Shown here: in pieces, positions 43,730 through 54,639 of the stretch
Layout: the number at the start of each line of letters is the position of its first letter
Numbering within the stretch: the first letter of the stretch is position 1
Assembly: GCA_963457665.1 (NCBI GenBank)
Contig: OY735215.1
Location: 30,827,318 to 30,891,317 of the forward strand
Source: Thysanoteuthis rhombus
Lineage: Eukaryota; Mollusca; Cephalopoda; Oegopsida; Thysanoteuthidae
Direction of reading: 5' to 3'
Length of the DNA stretch: 64,000 bases
Notes under the pieces: generated by a model
Told to the model about the DNA's origin: nothing
Databases searched by the model: none
Seen by the model: the letters and a program-made list of their open reading frames with translations, nothing else
Translations under genes and position numbers: made by a program

Positions 43730-45090
43730 GGAAATATTTAGGTACTTCAGAAAACAAAAATGGTATAGTATACCTACGTTGCGTAATCTCTTATTTCGTG
43801 ACTCTCGGATCCATCCATTCTGATTTCAGATTCACAGAACGAAGATTGATAACTGTGGCAAAAACGTGGATCATAAGGAATTTTCTTCTCATTTACCGAA
43901 CCAAGTTCGATAAATGCGAGAACCAATCGCAAGCGTGCCGAGACTGATGAGGTACGTTGGTATAAAGTAATTCTGGCACTCGCGTGCATGGTTTCAGCGT
44001 ACTTTCCTCGAACAGTCATTCTCGTCAACTCATTTTTTTTTCATTCTGTACATTACTGCCGTGACTTCCACGTTTAGTACACATACATCTACTGCTTCAG
44101 GGAAACACGAGAGCAATATATTGTCTCTGAAGACAAGGCTGGGAATTATTCAGGAGCATGTACATGACAAGAGTCGGGCTGAGCTCATGGATAAGTACGG
44201 TCTCGATAAAACGATGATCCACAACATCCCCAAGTCAAACGATAAGATGGGGGAGAACACGAAGAAGCAGGAACCTGGAATTTTCGTATTGAGAATTATT
44301 TCGGGAGTGGGCGTTGACATTTACAGATGCTAAATGGCCACGTCCACACCTGAAATAATTCTTAATAATACCAACATCCAGCAACGTAAGGAACGCAAAA
44401 ATGACAATTTCCCAAATCCCAGCTCTTGGATTCGAAAAAAATGAACAGAGATGCTAAAAAATGTCAAACTTCGGACGAGTTCAATTCTACTAGTACTAAA
44501 ATGGACACACCTCAATTGGTCAGTATACGGTCCTGGTAGGCCCCCATGCTGTGAAAGAGAAGGTTCGGATTTTGCTCGGACGTTCGGACAGAATTTATCA
44601 TCACCAAATCTTTCGGTGGTACTAGCTAACAGCGCAAGCTAGATGAGTGCCAATCCAAGGCTTCAATATTCAGCAGAGAGGCTGACTGCTTGTTTAGGCC
44701 ATGAAAATTTCAAGTGCAGTGATGGCTGTTTGGCGGATGCAAAATGTCAACGAAGCCATAATCAGAGATGCGAATTCTAATGATGGAGCTCTGAATCATT
44801 TCATAGATGGACTGAAACAGCTCGTTGAAGATGAAAAGAGCTCCACTTTTCTCAAATCTACGATGTTGCTTTTGAATTTACCAAACGATAAGGAAAGGTG
44901 GAAAATAGAACGAAGGGTAACCTAATTGTCTTTAGATTTACCGAACGACATGCGTTGCATGCAGCGAACTACTGAACGTCTAATATACCGAATGTGGGGC
45001 AACTCTCTAGTATAACGAACATTCGGCTTTGCGAACATCACCCCCCCCCCCAAATAAGGTCGTAACAGAGAGGTTTTGTTTTAGTTCCTT
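43730..45090 (+). pseudogene. Tigger/pogo-like DNA transposon remnant
   Basis: Near 44095-44215 the plus strand encodes SGKHESNILSLKTRLGIIQ, then KSRAELMDKYGLDKTMIHNI, the CENP-B/pogo-type helix-turn-helix N-terminus (DNA-binding domain) of Tigger transposases. Upstream, TTACCGAACCAAGTTCGATAAAT near 43895-43917 and downstream TAACGAACATTCGGCTTTGCGA near 45015-45036, with AACAGAGAGGTT at 45065-45076, match the usual Tigger non-coding and TIR phrases (AACCTCTCT...). The DDE catalytic domain is missing or unreadable. A rearranged piece of R4-like LINE lies at 44410-44630. Confidence 0.72.
44291..44364. repeat. Short inverted repeat in the Tigger remnant
   Basis: GAGAATTATTTCGGGAGTGG (44291-44310) is inverted at 44344-44364 (CCACACCTGAAATAATTCTTA) with few mismatches. 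Confidence 0.7.
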
Positions 45091-46308
45091 TGTAACTATG
45101 AAAAACAGCTCCAAATCTGAATGCTATATTTAGTGAATATGGTCAATTTTCACATACTCATAACTTTTTCACAATATAGGATTTGGGTAGATTTTGGATC
45201 TGTCACAGTAAGCTACTAACCCTATAAATGGTGCAAAATTCTGCTGGGCCTTAATCTTTTCAGGGTCAAAACCTATTTCTACTGGGGTACCTGAATTCTG
45301 CAAACACGGATATTTTAATGAGTCCAAGACTTGTTCCATTGGTGAATCAAGACGCAATGTTTACGCTTTCAATATTTCAAATTAGTATAACTTTTTTTTT
45401 AAATTATGAAAAGCGAAATATAAAGATAGGCGTAAGGTAGTTGTCGCTAAAGGAAAAAAAGGTTGCGTGTGTACCAGAGGAAGTGGCTGATACTGGAAAA
45501 AATACGAATAAATTCTTCAACAAGTCAAAAATGTAGAACAGAAGAAGAGAACAGTGTTATGCATAAAAATGTTTCATGATGTTAAAGGAACGAAGTTGTA
45601 GACATGAAGAATTGTAAAAACAAAACTTGAGAGAAATCGTAACATTTGATGGAAGCATTGACATTTTGACAAGATACCAACGCAACTATATTTTGGAATT
45701 ATCAGGAAAGAACAAAAAACAAGTGGCAACAGGGAAAATAATAAACAAAGAGTATCGTTTGGTATGGGCCCACCATAGAGGATCGATTCAACTCATTCAG
45801 TTGCTACATAATAGACATGATTTTATCGTTATTACCAATGAAAACAACCAAAATTTATTTATTTATTCGCTTATCGTAGGATAATAGGATAGGTTAACAG
45901 GCTGGTTTTCGTAGCGTCCAAATGGATTGAATGCACGTAAAATTGAAAGAAAAAAAACTACCTCTAGGAAAACCAAGGTTGTATACAACAAGAAATGTAA
46001 TACAAAATCAAATTTTAAAAAAAAGGGTCTTCATACCGGATGTTATTCATATTCCAATCTTTCAAGAGTACTTCACTTGATTTAATATAATCTTGCCACG
46101 GGTTGAAATTCATTTTACACTTGTATTCTCAAATTACGAATGAACTAAACTTCTAATCTTACAAATAGTTAGGGAAGGGAAAGTGCGCAAATTCACAAGG
46201 ACACACAACCCCGCCCCCTTAAATTTGATGGACGTTTCATGATAGTGTCACTGTCGTCATCTTTCAACCCCTCCAGGGTTAAAGGATGAAATGGAAATGT
46301 ATATTTCC
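45091..46308. other. No gene assigned
   Basis: Minus-strand ORF 45357-45169 (62 residues, contains GTPVEIGFDPEKIKAQQNF) has coding-like composition but no family I know. The remainder is AT-rich. Confidence 0.4.
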
Positions 46309-46500
46309 CAGTGTTGCCAATTTAGCGCGTTTCGCGTTCTATTAGAGTAAAAATCGCTTTTTCAGGGTGGTCATTTTGGCCATTTAACCACTTTAGCATC
46401 CTTTGGGTAATTTTTGGCTATTTTGGTGTTTTAGCTATTTTTTCATCCAGCGTTTTTTTGGTAGTCAACAAGTCAAAGATATTTTGAGTTGGCAAAACTG
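46309..46500. mobile_element. hAT MITE, complete, with 8-bp target-site duplication
   Basis: Starts CAGTGTTGCCAA and ends TTGGCAAAACTG, inverted termini with one mismatch in 12. It is flanked on both sides by ATATTTCC (46301-46308 and 46501-46508), an exact 8-bp duplication as made by hAT transposases. 192 bp, non-coding. The perfect duplication indicates relatively recent insertion. Confidence 0.92.
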
Positions 46501-46739
46501 ATATTTCCACATGATTATTTCCGAAGATATTTCTCGAATCGTTGCTTATCATTTGGTGACAGACGCAAAATTATGGAGACCTTTCATGGCTAGCTTTCCT
46601 AGACGGTATAAGGCATTTATTATGTTAAAAAATAATTTGGTAAGTAATAAATAAGCTTAGCTTGGTGAAAATACGTACTCCTGAGACAGACAGCGAAGTG
46701 AGATTTGGGATAGTATGGTACCGTCTTCTCGTCATTCTT

Positions 46740-46940
46740 GGTATCTTAGTCAGGCAGAAGACCACGAGTGTAGTGCTCTCAGTGGGGATCGAACTGACTA
46801 CTATGATCTCCGGGACTAAGCACCCTGAAGGCTTAAGCTTAGCTTACTGCAGAACAAGACCACGAATGAGGGGCACCCAGAGAGGAACGAACTTACAACG
46901 GAAGTAAATGTCTGCTAGACTAGCTTGTCAATCACTACTC
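46740..46940 (-). repeat. Tandem pair of tRNA-like (SINE-like) units
   Basis: GCAGAAGACCACGAGTGTAG...GGGGATCGAAC (46754-46794) recurs 97 bp on as GCAGAACAAGACCACGAATG...GAGGAACGAAC (46850-46892). On the minus strand the ends read GTTCGATCCCC and GTTCGTTCC, that is, B-box-like. Confidence 0.5.
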
Positions 46941-47234
46941 CACGGCGAGGTACATCATCATTACGGATAAATTTAAGTTTTCGGTATTTTCTAATTAACT
47001 TAACCAAAGTCAATATGACCGGTGGAAAAAGTGAGGAAATTCGCTTTGAAATTATTCACCTACCTATTTCTTCTGATCGTATCTATTATATGTGCAATAA
47101 ATACTCCATAGAGAATGCTAAATGGGAAAGACTTACTGATGCAAATATATTTTTTTTTGCTAATTCAATCTAAATGAAGATATAATTCGTTCTTATGGAA
47201 GGTTGCTAAGCCTTTAACAGCAATAGTGGCGACC

Positions 47235-47775
47235 AGAGACGTTAGATTAATTTTCCAACACGATTTCAAATTAGAACATTATGCTGCTAGCATTAACAAA
47301 GCATTAGGAGTGAACACCAAGACAGTGCGAACTGTTCAGTGCTAGTTTTATAATCTAGGTCTGCAAATATGGATACCAATAACAAACTTTGCGGGGGGCC
47401 CAAACATGTTCTTAATGCCGAATAATTACCAACAGTTGTATCCAACGACCAATGAACAACGGTTTTAGACCTTAATGGCCATATCGCATCATCTCGAAAC
47501 AATAGGAAAGGTTAGAAAGTTGAAGGAATGGGCCCCGCATGAACTGATTGAAATGCTCCATGATAGTGCTGACCCCACACACTTCTCGACTAACTGTGTC
47601 TAAGCTTGGAGAATTGGGATGTGAAGACTTGTAGCATCCCACATATTCACCTGACATTTCTCCCATGGATTAGCTTTTCGAGGATTTTGAACTTCATATC
47701 TGTAATGAAAGGTTCAGTAATAAGGAACCCATAATTCGTACTTTTACTGAAATCGTGACCACTAAACGTAAACAA
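47235..47775 (+). pseudogene. mariner-type (DDD) transposase, internally deleted
   Basis: RLIFQHDFKLEHYAASINKA-type text near 47242-47310 and GVNTKTVRTVQ near 47308-47340 are the mariner N-terminal helix-turn-helix. ETIGKVRKLKEWAPHELIEML near 47498-47555 (in parts) is the conserved linker. Directly after it comes HDSA (second catalytic Asp), SRLTVSKLGELG near 47580-47620, then HPTYSPDISPMD near 47635-47672 (third Asp) and LELHICNERFSNKE near 47690-47730. The block with the first catalytic Asp is deleted between HELIEML and HDSA. Confidence 0.85.
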
Positions 47776-49490
47776 TTATACATATATATACATATATATA
47801 TTATCATTAGCGGATCGTTACAAAAAGGTTATTGCTTCAAATGAGTCATATTCTCGTTATATATTCACCTTCTGTGTTATTGTTATGTCGTTGTTTATGT
47901 AATCCTTCATTTTTCTGTTCATGTGCACATTTATATCTTATCCTCCAAATAAATTCAAACTCTGTTGAAGCCAATTGAACGAATTTAGAACGCTAAATGA
48001 TCAAACCTGGATCGTTTGGCAACTGGGTAATTGGAAAGGGTGCATTTTGTGAGATTTCCCTGCATTCACATTACCCGGAAGTTCGGCTCGGGTTTTTTCA
48101 ATGCTCAGTCTCCCCCTCGTGATAAAATCGCATTGAATGCAGTACAGTATAGGCTTCCCCCAAAAGAAGAGCGTTCCTAAACCTTTCATAAGCTGAATAT
48201 CATAAAACGAAGAATCAATTACCATTAGTTTATATGGGAAGTTTTTCAGCGTTCTCAGAAACATAGTGAAGATGGCATGTTAGACTGACTCGTCCGGGGT
48301 TAAAGTGGATGGAGATATATAAGACTAGGGTTTAGGAAAGCAGAAGAGAGGGATACCTGAAATTGGATATTTTTGTGCGTCATAGAGGCTATCAAGAGCG
48401 GTAATTAAATTTTAGAGTATAACAACTAGATTAGAAATTAGTAAATAAATAAATAAAAGCTTCAATTTCATTTTTTAGCTGAGTTTTATTGCCCTGTAAA
48501 TTTTTCTTCGCCAATGTTGGAACCTTATGTGAACTGACTGCAATATCTTGTATTGTGGCAATGTTGGTCGCCATTCTAGCTTTGAAAATTAACAAAAAAG
48601 ACAGAAAGGGAAGAAAAAGTCAAAATACGTAGATATTTATTGACAAAGTGTATCCCAGTCTGGCACAAAATCATAATCTTGGAACTGGCCATAAAAATTC
48701 TATTCTCTAAATTGCAGACCATCGGTCTACGATTACAGAATGTGTTTGAGCAACTAATGTCGTTTCGGTGGCCGCACAATAGTCATAATATTAGCTTGGA
48801 AAAATCATAGCCAGGAAAAAAGTCAACGTATAAAAATTGGCGATGTACAGATGTCTTTGTAATATAGAATTTCATTCATGTTCTAATGATATAATAAAAA
48901 TGCTGATTTGCAAAACCATGAAAAAAAAGTATAAAAAGTAATTAATTTTTTTAAAGTCCGTTGGTGGTCAACTCTATTCTCCGATCTCACTGCAATGGAA
49001 ATCTCTATAATCTACGTATGTGAAATAAATGTGCATACCCATATTCATATTTCATATATGCTGTAATTGCTGGCGGCACTGGAAAATTGGTCTTCTCATT
49101 ATAATTTACTAAAAGTCTGCCCGTCTGTATGTAACAGCCTACTGCAAAAACTACTTAACATAACCCCATGAAATTTTGTGTGTACTTGGTCTTTGTCTGA
49201 AAAACGTTGGTATAGTTGTTTACATTTCTGCTGTAATGACCAAGTATGTGTCTATTTGTGGATAAGTAAGTGAGGGACCAGTTTAGAGTCTTTTTTTAAA
49301 CTAACAGAATTTTTTTTTTTTTTTTAAATCGATTAGAAATGTATCCGAATTGCTTTTTACGATAAGATTTTTTTACATTACACGATTTCAGTGCACTGTC
49401 TATGTATATGGTCAGTGTGTGGATTAATTTAGTTGACAATAAGAAAGGAAAAAATAATAACTGTACGTAGATTGAAATTAATTCTGCAAA
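47776..49490. other. No gene seen
   Basis: 49.07-49.30 kb contains CTGCCCGTCTGTATGTAACAG and CCCCATGAAATTTTGTGTG, resembling other non-coding invertebrate repeats. Otherwise AT-rich. Confidence 0.45.
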
Positions 49491-49517
49491 CATGTTTCGC
49501 CTTTCGGTTTCATCAAA
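49491..49517 (-). other. Degenerate hammerhead-like motif
   Basis: The minus strand reads TTGATGA-AACC-GAAA-GGC-GAAAC-ATG, like CUGAUGA-stem II-GAAAC, but with C3 changed to T, a poor helix II and no helix I pairing. Possibly the remnant of a Penelope-like element terminus. Confidence 0.3.
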
Positions 49518-49779
49518 ATGGTAAGTTTGAATGAAACAATATTCGAAATATCTGGTAGTTTCAAGTAATAATGTTTTACGTTATCACAACACGTGAGTGG
49601 CTAAAGCTAAGTAATTTTGAAACTATGAAGAAATCGAGATGTTTAATTGGATTTATATATTCGAAAAATTAAAATTAGGGGGCATGAACAAAGGCTGGGG
49701 TATTTTTTAACATTTGATGACGAATATTGGAAATTTTTGGAGCTATGTTTTTGTGTAATTAAGTAGTCAGTTATTGTGA

Positions 49780-50110
49780 GGGGACATCTGCGAAGGTGGG
49801 GACCCCCCCCCCCTTCAATCAGGCCTTCTCGCCGAGGAGGGGTGTGAAAGTTGGAACCTTATAGTCAATTAACGATGATGCTGCAGTACGATTCTTTTAT
49901 GTAATCCCAAATTAGTGTTCCCGTATAAAAAGATTGTATTTTTATTTGCTGGAGCTCACTCCATCGAGTCACGTTCAAGTGCACTATCTGACATCTAGGC
50001 GGTACAATGGGTCGTTCTTGCCTGCTCTACAAATGGCGAGTGGAAACCTTTCGTGAATCAGGGTTGCCACTAAGATGTATTCAAAGTGTACCCTTTTTCC
50101 CCCTCTTGAT
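49780..50110 (+). repeat. Dispersed repeat, copy 2 (partner 20690-20900)
   Basis: Contains a 13-C run at 49801-49813, then AGGCCTTCTCGCCGAGG, GGAACCTTATAGTCAATTAA and CAGGGTTGCCA near 50058. Same order as copy 1. Confidence 0.65.
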
Positions 50111-50504
50111 TATATGCTTTTTGTACCCCCTCCATGTAAATATGGCAGCGAACAGCGTGTGTGAGTGTATGTGTGGTTATTTTTCAATTAAGGAATTAGG
50201 TGTTTACCTCGCTTCCAATTCATTACTATTATCACGTTTATTGATCAGTATTTTATGTTGTTATAGTATTAATTTGGATGAGAGGAGTTGTGGTGAAAAA
50301 TTCTGGTCATTGTTCAATTATCCTGCAGTCTAAGAATAATACAGATACAATGCATTCATTTTTGTTTTATTAATCTATGTCGATTTGTTTTATTTATAAG
50401 TTCATAAGTATGGCCAAGTATTTTACCGAGAAGAGATCGACACCCGAGAAAAAAAAAAGCCCCAAACAAGCATAAAAGATCATTTCATCGTCAAAATATT
50501 TGTA
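50111..50504. other. No gene seen
   Basis: The ORF ending at 50333 has no recognised motif. Confidence 0.45.
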
Positions 50505-50770
50505 TTATTGTTAAGAAGAAAGATCGGAAAGAATCTGATGAAATCTTTCTCAAAGAAAAATCCATAGAATCGGAGATTTACAAAAAATGATAAGTTGTTT
50601 ATTTGTAAACATTAAAATGACGTAAATTTGGCATTCGAAGATTTTCTAAAATTTCTGTTATGAAAAATGTTATTTTTATGTAATAAGAGCGCTTTGAAAA
50701 TATAAGAACGAAAAAATAATTTCTCTTGGTATTCAAAAAAAGATTATATTGATTCTGCGATTTCTAATGG
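50505..50770 (-). repeat. Dispersed repeat family X, copy 2
   Basis: Inverse of the X-family landmarks: CATAGAATCGGAGATTTACAAA at 50563-50584 corresponds to TTTGTAAATCTCCGATTCTATG. Confidence 0.72.
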
Positions 50771-50781
50771 TTCGATTCTTA

Positions 50782-50784
<3 letters not shown>

Positions 50785-50823
<39 letters not shown>

Positions 50824-50844
50824 AATGTCATCATCATCATCATC
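50785..50844. repeat. (GAT)n followed by (ATC)n, self-complementary
   Basis: About 12 GAT units, a short ATAATG spacer, then 5 TCA/ATC units, able to fold into a hairpin. Confidence 0.93.
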
Positions 50845-51835
50845 CCGTTTTGTTTTTTGTTTTTTAATACATTAAGGCAGCAATTTCCAATATTTTACCC
50901 CAAATCGTTGATAAAATTAGACTGAATACTTATAATAATGTTGGCAATCTGGGTTTAGACCAAGTGAACGGTCACCGTTAACCTTCTCGGCTGATGCCTT
51001 TTAACTGATCAACATTGTAATTTGCACTAGTCTGCACTACACTGCTTGCATTATGCTCGATGCTCTGTGGACTGATGCTTTTTGATCGGTTTCTGATCCT
51101 AAACCTAAACCAACGCTAAATAGCGCTATATTAGGGTTCACTCCTTGTTGAAGTTATCAGCAGATTGAGCAGCATTATATCCTAATTTTAAATCGTACTT
51201 GAAAATTAGCCAAACTTCTTGTGTAGACATTATTACTGTCTAGGGCTCAAAAACCTCCCCAAAATAACAAATTATATTTCTCTACTTAAATAGAATCAAC
51301 AGAATAAGCAATTGCATTCGAGAATCTTTAGTCTTTATGATGTAGAAAAAATAAATGAATAAGATGGATTACATTTCATGTGTAACTATCTAATACAAGT
51401 TGAAAGATACGGCGTTACTCGGCGTGGGTAGTCCGGTCTGGCGGCTCTTACTCTTTTCTTTGATCTTCATTTCATTGTGAAAATTTGTATATATTACTTT
51501 TAAAAGTTTTCTTAGAAGTGGCAATGTTGATACTTGGGGCGAATTTCGCTAAATGAGAGGCAGAGACGGGAAAAAAAAATGAAAAAGACAAATAAGCCGA
51601 CGGCAGTTTCTCTGAAGTGGTGAACAGTCGGCGGCTTCACATCCTCTGGGCGGCGATTCGAAAAAAAACGTCTGTTTTTCTAGGATGAGTATTGTTATCG
51701 TGCTATCTTCTGTTGAACATCGCTCTTCTTTCCGAGTGAGGCTGTGAAACGATGATTGCAACGAAAAAAATACAGGATTCGTATACATGATGAATAATTG
51801 GGTTCAGAATTTGTTTTTTGTATGCATTTGCATAG
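50845..51835. other. No gene; arm fragment of the long inverted-arm repeat at 50970-51090
   Basis: GGCTGATGCCTTTTAACTGATC..GCACTAC near 50990-51050 matches the right arm of the 54.6-56.1 kb element. The rest is unassigned. Confidence 0.5.
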
Positions 51836-52440
51836 TGATTTTATGAATTATAAATTGTATCATAATATATAGAAACTTGTCTGAAATGATTTCCTGTCAT
51901 TCCATGGTTGATATGGTATCCAATTAAGATAACCGAAATAGAATAAACAATTAAAGAAAATGGGGCTGCTACAGGAATCGAACCTGTCACCGATAAGTAT
52001 ACATTTCAACAGAGCAATGCACTTACGCTAAACAGATCACTGGCATTGGAATGGTCAAATAACTACTTTCAATCCAAATTCTCGTCTCGTTTATTCTCGA
52101 TCTTTTTCGTCTCTTTCAACCCGACAGTCTGCATTTAAGAAATGGACATTATTTGGTCCGACAGAATTAATTATGAATTGCGTTATATTATATAGAAACT
52201 TATCGGAAAGGATTCAATATATCATTCAATTTAGACAACGGTATTAGAATAAACAATTAAAGAAAATCTGCAGTAGGAATCGAACCTGCCACCGATAGGT
52301 AGCCGCTTCAACGTAACGACGCACTTACCATTGTGCTAAACAGCCCGCCGGTAGTGTAATCGTTACCTTTCCCGTTTTAAAATAGTTCCAGCTGCAGAAT
52401 AGCTGACGCTGATTATGAATTTCAAATCAAGTAGGATCAG
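51836..52440 (-). mobile_element. Tandem dimer of a tRNA-derived SINE (302-bp unit)
   Basis: Two units run head-to-tail on the minus strand. B boxes GGTTCGATTCC lie at 51984-51974 and 52286-52276, 302 bp apart. The second unit has an A box TTTAGCACAATGG at 52340-52328 within a tRNA-like stretch GCGGGCTGTTTAGC...GGTGGCAGG. Unit 1 keeps a perfect 5-bp T arm (ACAGG-TTCGATT-CCTGT). Bodies share TTAATTGTTTATTCTA, AGTTTCTATATA and GTTGAAAGAGACGAAAAAGAT. No hammerhead core was found in it. Related copy at 16881-17107. Confidence 0.82.
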
Positions 52441-53299
52441 TGTTAAGATTAGTTTCTTAGGTTTGGGATTAGGGTTAGTATTTTTAGGATTAGGTTTTAA
52501 GGATTAGCAATAGATTAACAGGACTGCGCAATAGATTACCGATTTAGAGCTCTCAACGGTTACCGTTCACTTCGTCTAAACTTAGATCGTCGAAAATATT
52601 ATTGCTAAAAAAAGTCACAATCCAGGCAAAGAAAAATATTCATAGGAAAAAAGATTACAATTTTGGCTTCAGGCTACCAAAAAATCACAAGAATTTTTTT
52701 TTTTTTTATAGTTATAATGTAAGAAATATTTTAATAAAAGTAAATTTTTGCGATAAAAGCCGTATTTATTTCATGATAATAAAACTAACTGCTGCTTTAA
52801 TGTTTCACACTTATTAAATCTTTTGCAAGAAAGATCCAGATATTTCCCCAGCACTTCATTTACTTTCAATTTCACTCAGTAATTTGCTGGGACAACAACA
52901 TTCACTTCTGATAAATTTTCAATTCTTTGTTCATGATAACTAGATTCGATATTAGTATCTAGCACTCGAATGACTGACAGATTATTTTGAGTAATCCCAG
53001 ATTGTATGGACATAGGATCAAAATGTTATTGGAAAAATTCACCTGACAAAATTACCCCAGTCAAAATTTCACCCAATAAAGTGCCGAGTGGGACAAAAAA
53101 ATCTTTGGTTGGATTTAAACAAGACAAAACTTTTAGGAGTCGATAATTGTATAAATCATTTTTCGTAGGTTTCATAATCTAAGTGTATAGTATTAAAGTT
53201 TTTTTTTTGTTTTTGTTTTGTTTTTTTTGCATTCATTTAAAAAAAAAATTTAATTCGAGGCCCGATGGAAATAAAATTCGATACCGAAAAGGAAAGGAG
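52441..53299. other. No gene; short telomere-like GGATTAGGGTTAG at 52466-52478
   Basis: TTAGG/TTAGGG-like words recur loosely at 52455-52500 but never form an array. The rest is AT-rich. Confidence 0.45.
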
Positions 53300-53640
53300 G
53301 CATTTTAGAAGATTGTGAAAGGTAGGCAAGATTATGTTGCAGCCATCAATTATCTTGGTGCAATAATCCGCCCCCACGAAAGTTTACTTCCTAGCCTAGA
53401 GAAATTTGTCTTCTCTTCATGGAGTAAATTCGCTAGAATCAATTGATGATGCAAGGAAAGCAATATTTTGGAGAAATTTTGCAATCGACGAGAAAACTAC
53501 CGATCAGTCATTGTTACCTACGTGTCGGAACCGCCTTTATTTGATACTGGATCTCTGCCGCGAGGATATTTCTGATTTTGCGATCGAAAATGTAGTTCAA
53601 GAAAATGACGGAGAAGACCTATGAACAAAATTAGCGATTG
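53300..53640 (+). pseudogene. Remnant of an unnamed repetitive protein gene
   Basis: With one frame change the plus strand reads AAINYLGAIIRPHESLLPSLEKF near 53340-53408 (in parts AAINYLGAI and LLPSLEKF), then SLESIDDARKAIFWRNFA near 53430-53480 and SLLPTCRNRLYL near 53508-53545. The pattern DARxxIF...LPPCxxxLxxH, here LPTC, recalls a high-copy invertebrate ORF often linked to DNA transposons. I cannot name it. Confidence 0.45.
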
Positions 53641-54639
53641 TAAAAGAAGTGGAGATTTGTAGCCTTAAAAATTACGTTAGCCTACAAATTTTTGCCCTCC
53701 CCTCCTAACTAAAGAATCATAAATCATATTTGATTTTCTGCCATAGCAATATTTTGTCTAAGGTTGCCAGTAATGAACTATATTAAACATAACTATCTGA
53801 TACTTTCCCCCAAAAATCGATTGATATTGCATATTATGATTTTTTCGCCTTAGACCCCTTATACGCCTGATCAACATCTATTAAAATTCTACCCCACAAG
53901 TACTGTCCTGTGAATTGCCTTCTCGGGTGGCAATGCTCCCCTTCCAGTCACTGGCCTTATGTGACACAAAAATTGGACTATCCAGCCACATTTGAGTCCA
54001 TCGATGACAGCACAACAGCATCCATCATCGGAATATGGTTCGGTCAACCAACAGTGTGAGCGCACACGGACACTCACATACAGTCATAGAATCGGGTACA
54101 CTCACGTACAAATAAACACAAAATAAGTACATAAGTGCAGGTACCAACTTGCACTAGTGCGCAGTATACACATTCACGTCACTTTTCGATACACACCGAC
54201 GTAAAAGATATAACTGCAATACCCTGAATTAGGGTTTCCATTTATTCTAGTTTAAATGCACAGATAATATAACTGGATTAGAATAAATGGTCACGTATAC
54301 AGATATATATGAACACAAAATAAGGGGTGTATCAATAGTACTCGGGTCCCATAGTAATATGCTAATACTGTATATCCTCCTTTAGTTTACGGTCAGTGTT
54401 AAAGTAGGATGAACAATGTATAAATATAGGGTCTAAGTACTGATGATGATAACATCGCTCATTTTAGAACCTGTGCACGTATTGTTCAGTAAATGAGACC
54501 ATTTACTGTAATCCAGATATACCAGTACGTTTCATCTTGGGTAAATAAAAACATACTGAGGGTGTTGTAATTTTGTATTCCGTCAGTACCCGGATTTTCC
54601 CCACAAAATCGATTTATATTGTGCAGTAGATTCACAAAG
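53641..54639. other. No gene seen
   Basis: 53.88-54.10 kb is richer in G+C (TCCATCGATGACAGCACAACAG). No motif recognised. Confidence 0.45.

Noticed and set aside
52466-52478. Telomere-like TTAGGGTTAG
   Set aside because: Only one short imperfect stretch; not an array.
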